From DATEMU01 sp964414585 (lineage in GTDB: Bacteria > Planctomycetota > Phycisphaerae > UBA1845 > UTPLA1): a stretch of 64,000 nucleotides of DNA. Positions 1-8,539 of the stretch are shown in pieces. The number at the start of each line of letters is the position of its first letter. Position 1 is the first letter of the stretch. The stretch lies in assembly GCA_964414585.1 (NCBI GenBank), contig CAYPXR010000009.1, forward strand, positions 23,525-87,524, written 5' to 3'. The notes beneath the pieces were generated by a model, which did no database searches, had not been told where the DNA came from, and saw only the letters and a list, made by a program, of their open reading frames with translations. The translations under genes were made by a program, and so were the position numbers.

Positions 1-1
1 C

Positions 2-271
2 ATCCTGCTGGTTCTGACAAGCGTCCCGCTGGTGCTCATCAGCAATGTGCTTCGCATGATCGCCGCGTCTCTCGTCACCGTCTACGGTAACGGTTCGCCG
101 GTCAGCAATATTCCGCGTAACGTCTCGATTGTCGTCGGATTAGTGACAACCTATCTCCTCTTCTATCTAATGTGCGGGCTCCTCAATCAAATCACTCGCC
201 TTGGTGCCCTCTTTTATGTTGAAGACGATTCGAACAGCGATTCGCTTCCGGTCGAAAGGAGTGCCTCTTGA
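2..271 (+). CDS. Exosortase, C-terminal fragment
   Basis: The window opens inside this gene, and the reading frame is open from base 2. Exosortases are polytopic membrane transpeptidases that cut proteins at C-terminal PEP-CTERM signals. The visible part has a hydrophobic helix leading into N-V-L-R-M, which fits the Asn-x-x-Arg motif with the conserved Arg of the family. A second hydrophobic helix (V-V-G-L-V-T-T-Y-L-L-F) and a short polar tail follow. The catalytic Cys would lie upstream, outside the window. The stop overlaps the TTG start of the EpsI-like gene, which supports the assignment, and PEP-CTERM substrates occur later in the window. The exosortase subtype cannot be told from this fragment. 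Confidence 0.75.
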   Translation: MLLVLTSVPLVLISNVLRMIAASLVTVYGNGSPVSNIPRNVSIVVGLVTTYLLFYLMCGLLNQITRLGALFYVEDDSNSDSLPVERSAS

Positions 272-1074
272 ACTCGTCGCGGAGTCCATCGACCGGCCGG
301 CGCCGGTTTCTGGTGGGTGTGGCAATCCTGGCCGTGATGGCCCTGGGGATGCGGCCTTCCGCCCGGGCCGTGGCTCAATGGAGCAGCAAGCGTCCGGTCT
401 ATGTTCGCAAACCCCTTCGCGAGTTTGATAAGTCCAAGTTGGTGGGATTTCAATTCGCCGAGGACGTTGGAAAGAACAGCGCGAAGGACGTGGAAACCAA
501 TGAATACATCGAATGGCGCCTGATTCCGACCGATCCCAGGTATCAACGAACCGTCGTCGCATACTTGTTGGTTCATTACTACACCGAAAAGGGAGCGACT
601 CCCAAGATTCCTCACACGCCCGAAGTCTGTTACCGGCAGAATGGAAACCAAGTCACGGCGATCGGCGGGTTGGACATTTCATCGCCCGTCCTCGCCGCCG
701 AGGGGCTTGACATCCCCGCGAAATATGTCCGCATGTCAAATCCCGAGCAGAAAGAAAACAAAGACATCTGCGCGGTTTATACCCTCATCCACAACGGCCG
801 CTTTTCGAGCGACCGCGAAGCAGCCCGGATCAGCATGGCCATGCCCTGGAACCGCGCGACCTATTTCGCCAAGATCGAATGCGTAACACGCGTGCCGTCG
901 CCCGACGCGCTCGACGAAGCCCTGGAGACGTGTAAGGCCCTTATGGGATGCGTCATCCCCGAATTGCTGGCTTCACATTTTCCGACGACGGCCGACGTCG
1001 CCCGAGTCGAGGCGGACGACTCCGGGTCATCGACCGGGTCCGCCGGCGGCGATGCGGCGGCGAAAAACGATTAG
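268..1074 (+). CDS. EpsI-like exosortase-associated protein
   Basis: This 268-residue protein resembles the EpsI/DUF3485 family, which is usually encoded beside or fused to exosortases and acts on the periplasmic side in exopolysaccharide or protein-sorting systems. After a basic stretch (G-R-R-R-F) comes one hydrophobic segment at about residues 14-32, a signal or membrane anchor. The clearest family mark is H-T-P-E-V-C-Y at residues 116-122, matching the H-x-P-E-x-C core of EpsI. The start is TTG at 268, which overlaps the exosortase stop and has AAAGGAG six bases upstream. The 3' end overlaps a convergent gene by 48 bases. The biochemical role of EpsI is not settled, so the function is taken from context. 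Confidence 0.72.
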   Translation: MNSSRSPSTGRRRFLVGVAILAVMALGMRPSARAVAQWSSKRPVYVRKPLREFDKSKLVGFQFAEDVGKNSAKDVETNEYIEWRLIPTDPRYQRTVVAYLLVHYYTEKGATPKIPHTPEVCYRQNGNQVTAIGGLDISSPVLAAEGLDIPAKYVRMSNPEQKENKDICAVYTLIHNGRFSSDREAARISMAMPWNRATYFAKIECVTRVPSPDALDEALETCKALMGCVIPELLASHFPTTADVARVEADDSGSSTGSAGGDAAAKND

Positions 1075-1536
1075 GTGAACTCCGACCAGCGCGGCCAGCG
1101 TAAGCGGAACAAGTAGAATCGTTCCGGTTCGTTCCGGGCCGAAGGTCTGGAAGCCGTACAACTTCATCGGAGGCACGTCTTTGAAGCGAACAATGGCCCA
1201 CCCCTCGGTCAAGATCGTCCCGGAAGAGATTCCTTTCACCGCAAACTCCGCCGACTGACCGGCGCGGATGGCCGTTGATGCGCTATCGGCTTCGGCCTTG
1301 ATCCCTTTCGCGAACTCTTCACATCGCCAACCGGCCGGCGCGGACGCGTGATAAACCTGAGCGGCGGGAATTTCCACCTGCACGATCGGCGGACCGCTCC
1401 GGTTGGTCACTTTCCAAGTGATCGCCCGCCCCAACACCGACGATTCGATGGTGACGGCGTCCGGCGTCGTGGCCGATTGAAGGGGAGTCGACCACGCAAA
1501 TCCGGCGAAAAGCGTCATCATTGCAATGGGTGACAT
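1027..1536 (-). CDS. Exported protein with C-terminal membrane anchor
   Basis: This 169-residue protein is not assigned to a family. It starts with a signal-like segment (M-M-T-L-F-A-G-F-A-W). A beta-rich middle follows, then a C-terminal hydrophobic helix (L-L-V-P-L-T-L-A-A-L-V-G-V-H-L-I-V-F), then R-R-R and a short tail. That layout of secretion signal, one C-terminal helix and an Arg cluster is shared with sorted surface proteins, but I see no PEP motif before the helix. The gene converges on the exosortase/EpsI genes and overlaps the end of EpsI by 48 bases. A link to exosortase is an inference from position and tail shape; it may simply be an anchored periplasmic protein. Confidence 0.6.
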   Translation of the reverse strand: MSPIAMMTLFAGFAWSTPLQSATTPDAVTIESSVLGRAITWKVTNRSGPPIVQVEIPAAQVYHASAPAGWRCEEFAKGIKAEADSASTAIRAGQSAEFAVKGISSGTILTEGWAIVRFKDVPPMKLYGFQTFGPERTGTILLVPLTLAALVGVHLIVFRRRIAAGGPGR

Positions 1537-1965
1537 CGGCGTTGATTGTAATGCCCGTCAAGCCCGGGGGGCTACGACAAAAGATTTCGCTTCAGCCTGC
1601 TGGGGCGCGGGGGAGTTCGATACGGAGCTCGAGTTGACCGCTCGACCTGAATTCGTCCCAACGCGCCTCTGGCGCGAGGACGTCGGTGGCGACTCTTGGA
1701 CGAGGGAAGGGTCGAGCTTGCGGATGAAGGGCATTGCGTCCTTGCTTCCCGGGGCATTCCGTCAAAAGTGCGGATAAGGGCTGTGACTATGCGATTTTTC
1801 CGGTAGGCCCGTCAACGCATTTGCATCCCGGCTGGCCGCGATGGTACGAGCGGCTGCGGCGATTCCGGGGCATTGCTCTCAGTGCGCTGTGTCCGGTCCC
1901 AACGAGCGAAAAATCTTGTAAAATGATCCCGTGTTTGGCGGTACCGTTTTTTCGAGACGCCAGTC
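1537..1965 (+). other. Intergenic stretch without a confident gene
   Basis: These 429 bases separate the anchored protein from the ECF sigma factor. No convincing gene is seen. One plus-strand frame (1526-1777) is open, and at 1658-1702 it encodes a peptide nearly identical to the N-terminus of the NuoD encoded at 7246; this is reported as a finding. An AT-rich patch near 1907-1925 (AAAAATCTTGTAAAAT) could hold a promoter -10 element for the sigma factor gene, but no clear -35 element goes with it. Confidence 0.5.
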
Positions 1966-2514
1966 ATGGTCTCTCCCGACGACATTCTAGAGATCGTCTA
2001 TGACGAGCTGCGAGCGCTGGCCAGCGCCTATCTGCGCGGCGAGCGGACCGATCACACGTTGCAGACGACCGCGCTGGTTCATGAGGCCTGGCTGAAGCTC
2101 TCGAGTCGCGACGCGCGGAAATTCGACAACCGGGCTCATTTCTTTCGGGCGGCGGCTCTCGCCATGCGGCGCATCCTGCTGCATCACGCTGAGAAACGGG
2201 CCGCGCAGAAACGAGGCGGAGGGCGCCCGGGACTTACGTTTGAAGAGGGCATTGATTCGCTGGCGAGCCCGAGTACGAATTGGATGGAAATGCTGGCCTT
2301 GAACGAGGCGCTCCGCCGGCTGGCGGAAATTGACGCTCAAAAGGCACAGATCGTCGAACTGCGTTATTTCGGCGGCTGCTCGATCGACGAAACGGCGGAG
2401 GCCCTGGGCATTGGCACGGCGACCGTCGAACGAGAGTGGCGTTTTGCCCGGGCATGGCTGAGAACGGCCCTGGACAGCGGCGGTGAGGGAAAATGCCCGC
2501 CGAGAGACGAGTAA
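1966..2514 (+). CDS. ECF-type RNA polymerase sigma factor
   Basis: A 182-residue sigma factor of the extracytoplasmic-function group, of the kind often paired with Ser/Thr kinases in planctomycetes and acidobacteria. The N-terminal region-2 part includes Y-D-E-L-R-A-L-A and H-E-A-W-L-K-L. The C-terminal region 4 shows V-E-L-R-Y-F-G-G-C-S-I-D-E-T-A, followed by a helix-turn-helix (A-L-G-I-G-T-A-T-V-E-R). It directs RNA polymerase to a small target set. A kinase gene follows 63 bases downstream on the same strand, so phosphorylation signalling and sigma activity are probably linked (inference). The ATG at 1966 was chosen because it gives the usual family N-terminus; its ribosome binding site is weak. 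Confidence 0.9.
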   Translation: MVSPDDILEIVYDELRALASAYLRGERTDHTLQTTALVHEAWLKLSSRDARKFDNRAHFFRAAALAMRRILLHHAEKRAAQKRGGGRPGLTFEEGIDSLASPSTNWMEMLALNEALRRLAEIDAQKAQIVELRYFGGCSIDETAEALGIGTATVEREWRFARAWLRTALDSGGEGKCPPRDE

Positions 2515-2577
2515 GACGCGGCAGTTTGATATGATGGAGAGTGTTTCCGAAATCGGCACTTCTCTAAAAGACCGGAT

Positions 2578-5253
2578 ATGGGAACGGAGGACTTGCATCA
2601 ACCAGGCGGCGCCACAGAATGGATGAAACGTGTGGAATCGATTTTCCATGAAACGCTCGACCGCCCGGCCGCATCGCGCAGGGGCTTTCTCCACGAGCGT
2701 TGCGGCGACGACGAAGCGCTTCTTCACGACGTCGAGGCGCTCCTGACGTCCGACGCGCGCGACGGCGCATTTTTGGAAGCGCCGGCGCTGGGGCCGTCGT
2801 TTTCCATGCCACAGCCCGACACGTTGGATCCGACGGCGGTGCCGCGACGGATCGGGCCCTATCTATTGGTCCGGCTTCTGGGCAGCGGCGGGATGGCCCA
2901 CGTCTGGCTGGCCCACCGGGTGGACGGCCATTTCAGAAAAGATGTTGCGATCAAGCTCATCAAACGGGGCATGGACACGGACTCGATCCTGGCGCGCTTC
3001 GCGCAGGAGCGGCAGGTCCTCGCCCGGCTGGAGCATCCGAATATTGCCCGCCTGGTCGACGGCGGGGCGACTGAAGACGGCCTGCCTTATCTGGTCATGG
3101 AATTCGTGGATGGGATGGCGATTGATCGTTATAGCAACGATCATCGACTTTCGGTTCATGCTCGGATCGTCCTGTTTCGCCAGATTTGCGCCGCCGTGCA
3201 ATATGCCCATCAGGCGCTGGTCATCCATCGCGACATCAAGCCGGGAAATATTCTGGTAACGGCTGACGGTCAGCCCAAGCTTCTCGATTTTGGCATCGCC
3301 AAGCTGCTGGCGGACGACCCGGGACACACGCTCGCCACCGGAACCCGGCACGGGGCACTCCTGACGCCAGAGTATGCGAGTCCTGAACAGCACCAGAATG
3401 AACCGGTCACGACGGCGAGTGACGTTTATTCACTGGGCGTAGTTCTGTACGAGCTGCTGACGAGCTTGAAACCGGCCAAGCGACGAAGCGCGTCGAAAGA
3501 AGGACTCGTCGCCCTTGATGAGCCGGCGCGGCCGAGCACGCGCGTCTTGCGATATTCGGCGGAAGGCAGACCAGATGCGGATTGGCCTGAAGGCAGCCCG
3601 GCCCGGCTGGCGCGGCGACTACGAGGCGATCTCGACACGATTCTTCTCAAGGCATTGGCGTCGGAGCCGGCCCATCGCTATGCCACGGTCAATCAGCTAT
3701 CGGAGGATCTCAAATTTCATCTGGAACACCGCCCCATCGCAGCGCGGCCGCCGACGCGATTCTATCGGGCGCGGCGCTTTGTCGAACGGAACAAAGCCAG
3801 CGTAGCGGCGGGTTTCATTGCATTGGCCGCCATTTTTGTCGGTCTGGTTGCGACGACCGTGGCGTACCTCCAGGCTGATGCCGCGCGGCGCGGCGAAGTG
3901 AAACAGCGTCAGCTTGCGGACCTGAGGTTGTTGCAGGCCCAGCAGGCCGAGACCCGGACCCAGACAGAGGCGGAAAAGATTCGGGCGACCAACTCATTTT
4001 TGCAGGAGCTGATGTCTACCGACGACCCGCTCATGAAGCTGCGCCCCGACATTGAGCTTCGCGAGGTGTTGGCGGAGGCCGCGCGAGCCCTGGATGCCGG
4101 CGCGCTGGCCGGGCAGCCTCAGGTAGAGGCATCGATCCGCTTCACGATTGGTCGTACCTACAAGAATCTGAGAATGGCTGACCGCGGCGAACGACAACTG
4201 CGGCGGGCACTGGAAATACAGCGCTCACTACCCAGCGGTGAGGATCTTGCCTTCGCCGACACCGCCGCGACGCTCGCCGTCTGCCTGTGTGAACAGCTGA
4301 AGTTCAAAGAGGGAATTCCACTTCATGGCCGGGCCCTGGCCATACAGCGGGCGCTGGCGCCGGCCGATGAAAACACGCTCATGAATCGATTGTGGAGCTT
4401 TTCGGCAGGGCTGCGTGATGACAACAAACTGACCGAGGCGGAAGCCGTGTTGCGCGAGGCGCTGGATATTGCCTTACGGTTGTACGGGCCGCGGCACAAG
4501 GATACAGCCGAGTCCCGGTTCCGGCTCGCCTGGACGCTTTCATGGGCGAAAAAATATGACGAGGCCGAAAGGGAATTTCGGACGGCGCTTGCCCTCCAGT
4601 CGGAACTGCTCGGGGAGATGCATCCAGCGTGCGGCGAATCACGATTGCGGCTCGGCCTGTTATTAGAAAACAGGAACCAGCTTGCGGACGCCGAACAGTT
4701 GATCCGCGATGCGGTCCGAATATTGAGCGATTCTCTCGGGGCGTCGCATCCCTACACCCTTCGCGCCAAATCGAACCTCGCGCGATTCTTAAGCAGACAG
4801 GGTCAGGAATCCGAAGGTGAGACAATACAGCGGGAGGTTGTTAACCAAAGCGAAGACTATTACGGGCCCTCCCATCCATCCGTGGCGAACTCGTTCAGGC
4901 AGCTTGGCCTCATTCAAATAGGGCGCAGCGAATGGAAGGAAGCGGAGCAATCGATCCGGGAGGCCCTGAAACGTCACTCCGCGATATTGGGCGAAGACAA
5001 TTTCATATCACAGGAAGACCGGCTGACCCTGTCCGAAGTACTCGAGAAGCAGCGGCGGTTTGCCGACGCCGAAACGGTCCTTCTCGAAGCCTGCACCATT
5101 GGCGAGAAGACAACCGAAACTGACGCGGCATCACGCCGCAGGCCCATCGAGCGACTGATTCAACTCTACGAATCATGGTACAGGGCCGAACCGCGATCCA
5201 ACCGCTGCGCCGCTGTTGCCGAATGGCGCCAACGGCTGGCAGCGACTCCCTAG
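2578..5253 (+). CDS. Membrane Ser/Thr protein kinase with TPR repeats
   Basis: An 891-residue Hanks-type kinase. The kinase domain spans about residues 93-385. It has the glycine loop G-S-G-G-M-A (102-107), the ATP-binding Lys in V-A-I-K (126), the catalytic H-R-D-I-K-P (Asp 219) and D-F-G (237-239), so it looks active. A single transmembrane helix at about 411-430 separates it from a helical outer part that carries several tetratricopeptide repeats (about 520-860), with repeated A-L-x-I-x-x-x-L and A-E-x-x-x-R-x-A patterns. In such kinases the cytosolic domain phosphorylates partners while the repeats bind ligands or proteins. It sits 63 bases behind the ECF sigma factor and probably forms a signalling pair with it. 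Confidence 0.92.
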   Translation: MGTEDLHQPGGATEWMKRVESIFHETLDRPAASRRGFLHERCGDDEALLHDVEALLTSDARDGAFLEAPALGPSFSMPQPDTLDPTAVPRRIGPYLLVRLLGSGGMAHVWLAHRVDGHFRKDVAIKLIKRGMDTDSILARFAQERQVLARLEHPNIARLVDGGATEDGLPYLVMEFVDGMAIDRYSNDHRLSVHARIVLFRQICAAVQYAHQALVIHRDIKPGNILVTADGQPKLLDFGIAKLLADDPGHTLATGTRHGALLTPEYASPEQHQNEPVTTASDVYSLGVVLYELLTSLKPAKRRSASKEGLVALDEPARPSTRVLRYSAEGRPDADWPEGSPARLARRLRGDLDTILLKALASEPAHRYATVNQLSEDLKFHLEHRPIAARPPTRFYRARRFVERNKASVAAGFIALAAIFVGLVATTVAYLQADAARRGEVKQRQLADLRLLQAQQAETRTQTEAEKIRATNSFLQELMSTDDPLMKLRPDIELREVLAEAARALDAGALAGQPQVEASIRFTIGRTYKNLRMADRGERQLRRALEIQRSLPSGEDLAFADTAATLAVCLCEQLKFKEGIPLHGRALAIQRALAPADENTLMNRLWSFSAGLRDDNKLTEAEAVLREALDIALRLYGPRHKDTAESRFRLAWTLSWAKKYDEAEREFRTALALQSELLGEMHPACGESRLRLGLLLENRNQLADAEQLIRDAVRILSDSLGASHPYTLRAKSNLARFLSRQGQESEGETIQREVVNQSEDYYGPSHPSVANSFRQLGLIQIGRSEWKEAEQSIREALKRHSAILGEDNFISQEDRLTLSEVLEKQRRFADAETVLLEACTIGEKTTETDAASRRRPIERLIQLYESWYRAEPRSNRCAAVAEWRQRLAATP

Positions 5254-5363
5254 CCCCGCCGAATCCCCCGCTCGAACAAATTTCATCTGATGGAGTTCAG
5301 CGTCCATTCCGGCTTTTCACTGTGAGTTACGACGGTTTTTCTCAAAGAAATTGGAGACGATCC

Positions 5364-6728
5364 ATGTCCGATCACCTGCCAGTTCTCGTTACATGTGCCT
5401 TGTTGGCCTGCGCGACCATCGTCCGCGCCGAGGTCGTCGCTCCGTCGGCGACCTACCAGAATCCGACGCCGATGAGCGGTGAGGTCTTCGGAAGAAATGT
5501 ATATTCCAACGGCACCGACGCCTTCGTCTCCGACTCCAAGGCCCAGGAAGGCGGTCTGCATGGCGCGGTCTATCAATTTGATCTGACCAGCGCCGCACTC
5601 ATTCACACCTTCGGCTCTCCGGAGGGCGCTAACGAGGTGCAGTTTGGCGACCGGGGCGCGATCGGCAGCCTGGGCGACAATTTGCTCGTCGGCGACTGGG
5701 CAGCCAAGCGGCAGATTAACACCAGTGGCCTGATAAGCTTCGGCGGGCTCGCTTATCGTTTCGGTATCTCTTCCGGAACCTATCAGGAAACCTACTCACC
5801 CGTGGGTCATGGAACGCTCACGGGCGGCGATTACGGCGCGGGCATCTGCGGCGTGGGCAACCGTGCGGTCGTGGGGTGGCCATTCTTCAAGGCGCTGGAG
5901 GTCTTTGACATCAACGGCGGTTTTATCGTCAGGTACAGTTATCTCTTCCTGGGCACTCATAGCAACTTTGGCGCTCCCATCAAGCCGCTCGGCGGCAGCG
6001 TGGTGGTCGGGTCGGGCGGCGGCACAGACCCCAACCGTGCGGTATACGTGATCGATATCGCAACCGGCGCGATCACCCTCACCATCCCTGACCCCCGGCC
6101 GACCAACGGGCCGACCACATCGCTTTTTGGCGAGTCGGTCGCCACGAATGCCGCCGGCACCCGCATCCTCGTCGGCGCCTATCGCGGCAACACGCAGCCC
6201 AACATCGGCGAAGGGCCCGGCGTTGCCTACCTTTACGACGCCTCCGGCAATCTGCTGCGGGCCATTGATGCCCCACCGGGTGCAAACGGCGGCTTCTTCG
6301 GCTGGGATGTTGATTTTCTCGGCGACAATCTGCTGATCAGCGCCGCGACCAACAACGCCAGCACCGGAGTCGTCGCGCTCTTTGACGGAGACACCGGGAC
6401 CCTGATCCGGCTCTACGACGGCTACTTCCAGGGGGAACAGTTCGGTTATTCGATTGCGTCGGTCGATGACACGCGTTTTCTCGTTGGATCGCTGGCGGGC
6501 GAAGCCTACCTCCTGCCCGGCCCCGTCGACTCCTGCGCCGGCATCACCCCCGACGGCGACATGAACGCCAGCGGCACGACCGACGGAGAAGACATCGGGC
6601 CCTTCGTGCAAGCCGTACTGACCGGCACGAGTACTCCGCCGGAAGTCTGCCACGCCGACTTCGGCCATAACAACATCGTCGACGAATCAGATATTCAGCC
6701 CCTTGTCGAACTGCTGCTAACCGAATAG
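5364..6728 (+). CDS. Secreted beta-propeller-like protein with dockerin-like tail
   Basis: A 454-residue exported protein. The start at 5364 has GGAGA upstream and gives a standard signal peptide ending A-T-I-V-R-A. The body has repeats resembling FG-GAP/integrin-type blades (F-G-x-x-V repeated, G-D-N-L-L-V/I, D-x-x-T-G), a fold used for binding. The last ~60 residues hold two EF-hand-like loops, G-D-M-N-A-S-G-T-T-D-G-E-D and A-D-F-G-H-N-N-I-V-D-E-S-D, which is a type I dockerin pattern common in planctomycete secreted proteins. The substrate or partner is unknown. The frame stays open upstream into the kinase gene, but that extension has no signal peptide and was rejected. Confidence 0.8.
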   Translation: MSDHLPVLVTCALLACATIVRAEVVAPSATYQNPTPMSGEVFGRNVYSNGTDAFVSDSKAQEGGLHGAVYQFDLTSAALIHTFGSPEGANEVQFGDRGAIGSLGDNLLVGDWAAKRQINTSGLISFGGLAYRFGISSGTYQETYSPVGHGTLTGGDYGAGICGVGNRAVVGWPFFKALEVFDINGGFIVRYSYLFLGTHSNFGAPIKPLGGSVVVGSGGGTDPNRAVYVIDIATGAITLTIPDPRPTNGPTTSLFGESVATNAAGTRILVGAYRGNTQPNIGEGPGVAYLYDASGNLLRAIDAPPGANGGFFGWDVDFLGDNLLISAATNNASTGVVALFDGDTGTLIRLYDGYFQGEQFGYSIASVDDTRFLVGSLAGEAYLLPGPVDSCAGITPDGDMNASGTTDGEDIGPFVQAVLTGTSTPPEVCHADFGHNNIVDESDIQPLVELLLTE

Positions 6729-6785
6729 TCGCATCGCCGTCAACGGCGGGAGGATCCATGCGTCAAATGACTTAGCAACGGTTAC

Positions 6786-6815
6786 CATGGCGTCGTCATC
6801 GAGAGAGACGCCATG
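6786..6815 (+). promoter_or_regulatory. Hairpin that would bury the DUF1801 start codon
   Basis: CATGGCGTC (6786-6794) and GACGCCATG (6807-6815) are a perfect 9-base inverted repeat around a 12-base loop. The right arm ends exactly with the ATG start codon, and the loop contains GAGAGA, the likely ribosome binding site. If formed in the mRNA it would hide the start codon. The regulatory role is inference. Confidence 0.4.
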
Positions 6816-7193
6816 TCGAAATTATCCGAGAGTGAAATCGCCCGATTTCTTGATTCTTGCCCCGACGAATTTTGCGACTTGGTCCTCGACCTGCGCCAGT
6901 TCGTGCTCAAGAACGCTCCCGGCGTGATCGAGGCCATCAAATTCAATTGCTTGTGTTATTTCAAGCCGGACCAGCCCTTCGGTTCCATCGGCGGCAATGT
7001 CTGCATGATCTCGGCCGCCGACGATGGCGTCCGGCTTTCTTTCATTCACGGCGCGGCGCTTCCGGACCCGGGGGGATTCCTGAAAGGGACCGCCAAGTCG
7101 AAACGTTACCTGGCGATTCACGCCTCGGCCGACCTTTGCCGGCCAGGCATCAAAGAGCTTCTGATCGCGGCGATCGCCTACAACCCACGTTGA
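6813..7193 (+). CDS. DUF1801 (YdhG-like) domain protein
   Basis: A 126-residue cytosolic protein that resembles the DUF1801 family. The recognisable parts are L-D-L-R-Q-F-V-L, the G-V-I-E-A-I-K motif, a W/F-rich strand region (C-Y-F-K-P-D) and the late K-G-T-A-K-S-K-R-Y-L segment. The family adopts a small iron-chaperone/frataxin-like or SHOCT-independent alpha/beta fold with no agreed biochemical role. It stands alone between a dockerin-like protein and nuoD. The start codon lies inside a 9-base-pair hairpin, described separately. Confidence 0.72.
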   Translation: MSKLSESEIARFLDSCPDEFCDLVLDLRQFVLKNAPGVIEAIKFNCLCYFKPDQPFGSIGGNVCMISAADDGVRLSFIHGAALPDPGGFLKGTAKSKRYLAIHASADLCRPGIKELLIAAIAYNPR

Positions 7194-7245
7194 GATTGAG
7201 CCAAGATCGGTTACGATGCCGTCGCAGGAACTGGAGCAGATTTGA

Positions 7246-8499
7246 ATGGCTATTATGCCCGACATCGCGCCGACTCGATTGGAACGTGAAGACGTCGGCG
7301 GGGACTTGTGGACCCTGAACTTCGGTCCGCAGCACCCGGCGACGCATACGACGCTGCGGCTCGTTCTGGAACTCGACGGCGAGACGGTCGTCGCCTGCAC
7401 GCCGCATATCGGCTACCTGCACAGCGGCTTTGAGAAGCTCGGCGAGCACCTCAACTACAACCAGTACGTCGTCGTCACCGACCGGATGAATTACATCAGC
7501 CCGATGGCGAATAACATCGCATGGCATACCGCTTGCGAAAAGCTCTTCGGCATTGAGTTGACGCCGCGCTGCAAGGCCCTGCGGACGATCATTGCGGAGT
7601 TGGCCCGCATTCAGGACCACCTGCTGTGCATCGGCACGGCCGGTCTCGACCTCGGGGCCTTCACGGCGTTCCTCTATACCTTCAACGAGCGTGAGCACAT
7701 TTACGACCTCTTCGAGGAGATCTGCGGCGCTCGTTTTACAACGAGCTATACCCGCGTCGGCGGTTTGATGTACGACATGCCGCCCGAATGGCCCGATCAC
7801 GTCAAGGCGTTTTTGAAGCGTGTGCCACAGGCGATCAACGACACCGAATCGCTGCTCACGCGCAATCGAATCTTCGTTGAGCGGACGCGCGGCATCGGCG
7901 TCATGAACCACGACGAGGCGATTGCATGGAGCTGGACCGGACCGATCGCGCGGGCCAGCGGTGTGAAGCGCGACCTGCGCAAAGATGAGCCGTATCTCTG
8001 CTACGCCGACAACTGGGACGGCAAAGGGTCCTCCGCCGTTGATTTCAAGGTGCCGATCACCTCGCACGGGGACGTCTATGACCGCTATCTCGTGCGGTTG
8101 GAAGAAATGCGCCAGTCGCTTTCAATCATTCACCAACTCATCGACAACATTCCCGCGGGGTCGGTCAACGTCCTGCCGAATGACAAGTTGACGCTGCCCG
8201 ACAAGCGCGAGGTCTATTTCTCCATCGAGGGCTTGATCCACCATTTCGAGACGATCATGACCAATCGCGGCTTTGAGCCGCCGATCGGCGAGGCCTATGG
8301 GGCGAACGAGACCGCCAACGGCGAACTTGGCTTTTACCTTGCTTCCGACGGCGGCAACTGCCCTTATCGCGCTCGTTGCCGCCCGCCGAGCTTCATCAAT
8401 TACCAGTGCTTCCCGAAACTCGTGGTGGGTCACTGCATCAGTGACGTGGTGGCGGTGCTGGGCAGTTTGAACATCATTGCGGCGGAGTTGGATCGGTAG
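7246..8499 (+). CDS. nuoD: NADH-quinone oxidoreductase subunit D (49 kDa)
   Basis: A 417-residue NuoD, the complex I subunit that, with NuoB, forms the quinone-binding site in the peripheral arm. Family marks are L-N-F-G-P-Q-H-P-A-T-H near the start (this His lines the quinone pocket), H-I-G-Y-L-H-S-G-F-E-K, R-M-N-Y-I-S-P-M, G-V-R-related T-R-G-I-G-V-M, and the C-terminal Y-R-A-R...D-V-V-A-V-L-G-S-L ending in D-R. Length is normal for a separate NuoD. No other nuo subunit is visible in the window, so it is an isolated copy; whether the rest of complex I is elsewhere is unknown. An internal ATG at 7255 is an alternative start. Confidence 0.93.
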   Translation: MAIMPDIAPTRLEREDVGGDLWTLNFGPQHPATHTTLRLVLELDGETVVACTPHIGYLHSGFEKLGEHLNYNQYVVVTDRMNYISPMANNIAWHTACEKLFGIELTPRCKALRTIIAELARIQDHLLCIGTAGLDLGAFTAFLYTFNEREHIYDLFEEICGARFTTSYTRVGGLMYDMPPEWPDHVKAFLKRVPQAINDTESLLTRNRIFVERTRGIGVMNHDEAIAWSWTGPIARASGVKRDLRKDEPYLCYADNWDGKGSSAVDFKVPITSHGDVYDRYLVRLEEMRQSLSIIHQLIDNIPAGSVNVLPNDKLTLPDKREVYFSIEGLIHHFETIMTNRGFEPPIGEAYGANETANGELGFYLASDGGNCPYRARCRPPSFINYQCFPKLVVGHCISDVVAVLGSLNIIAAELDR

Positions 8500-8539
8500 T
8501 TTTTTGCTTCGGAGTCCGCCCGCTCCGGGGAGTTGATTG

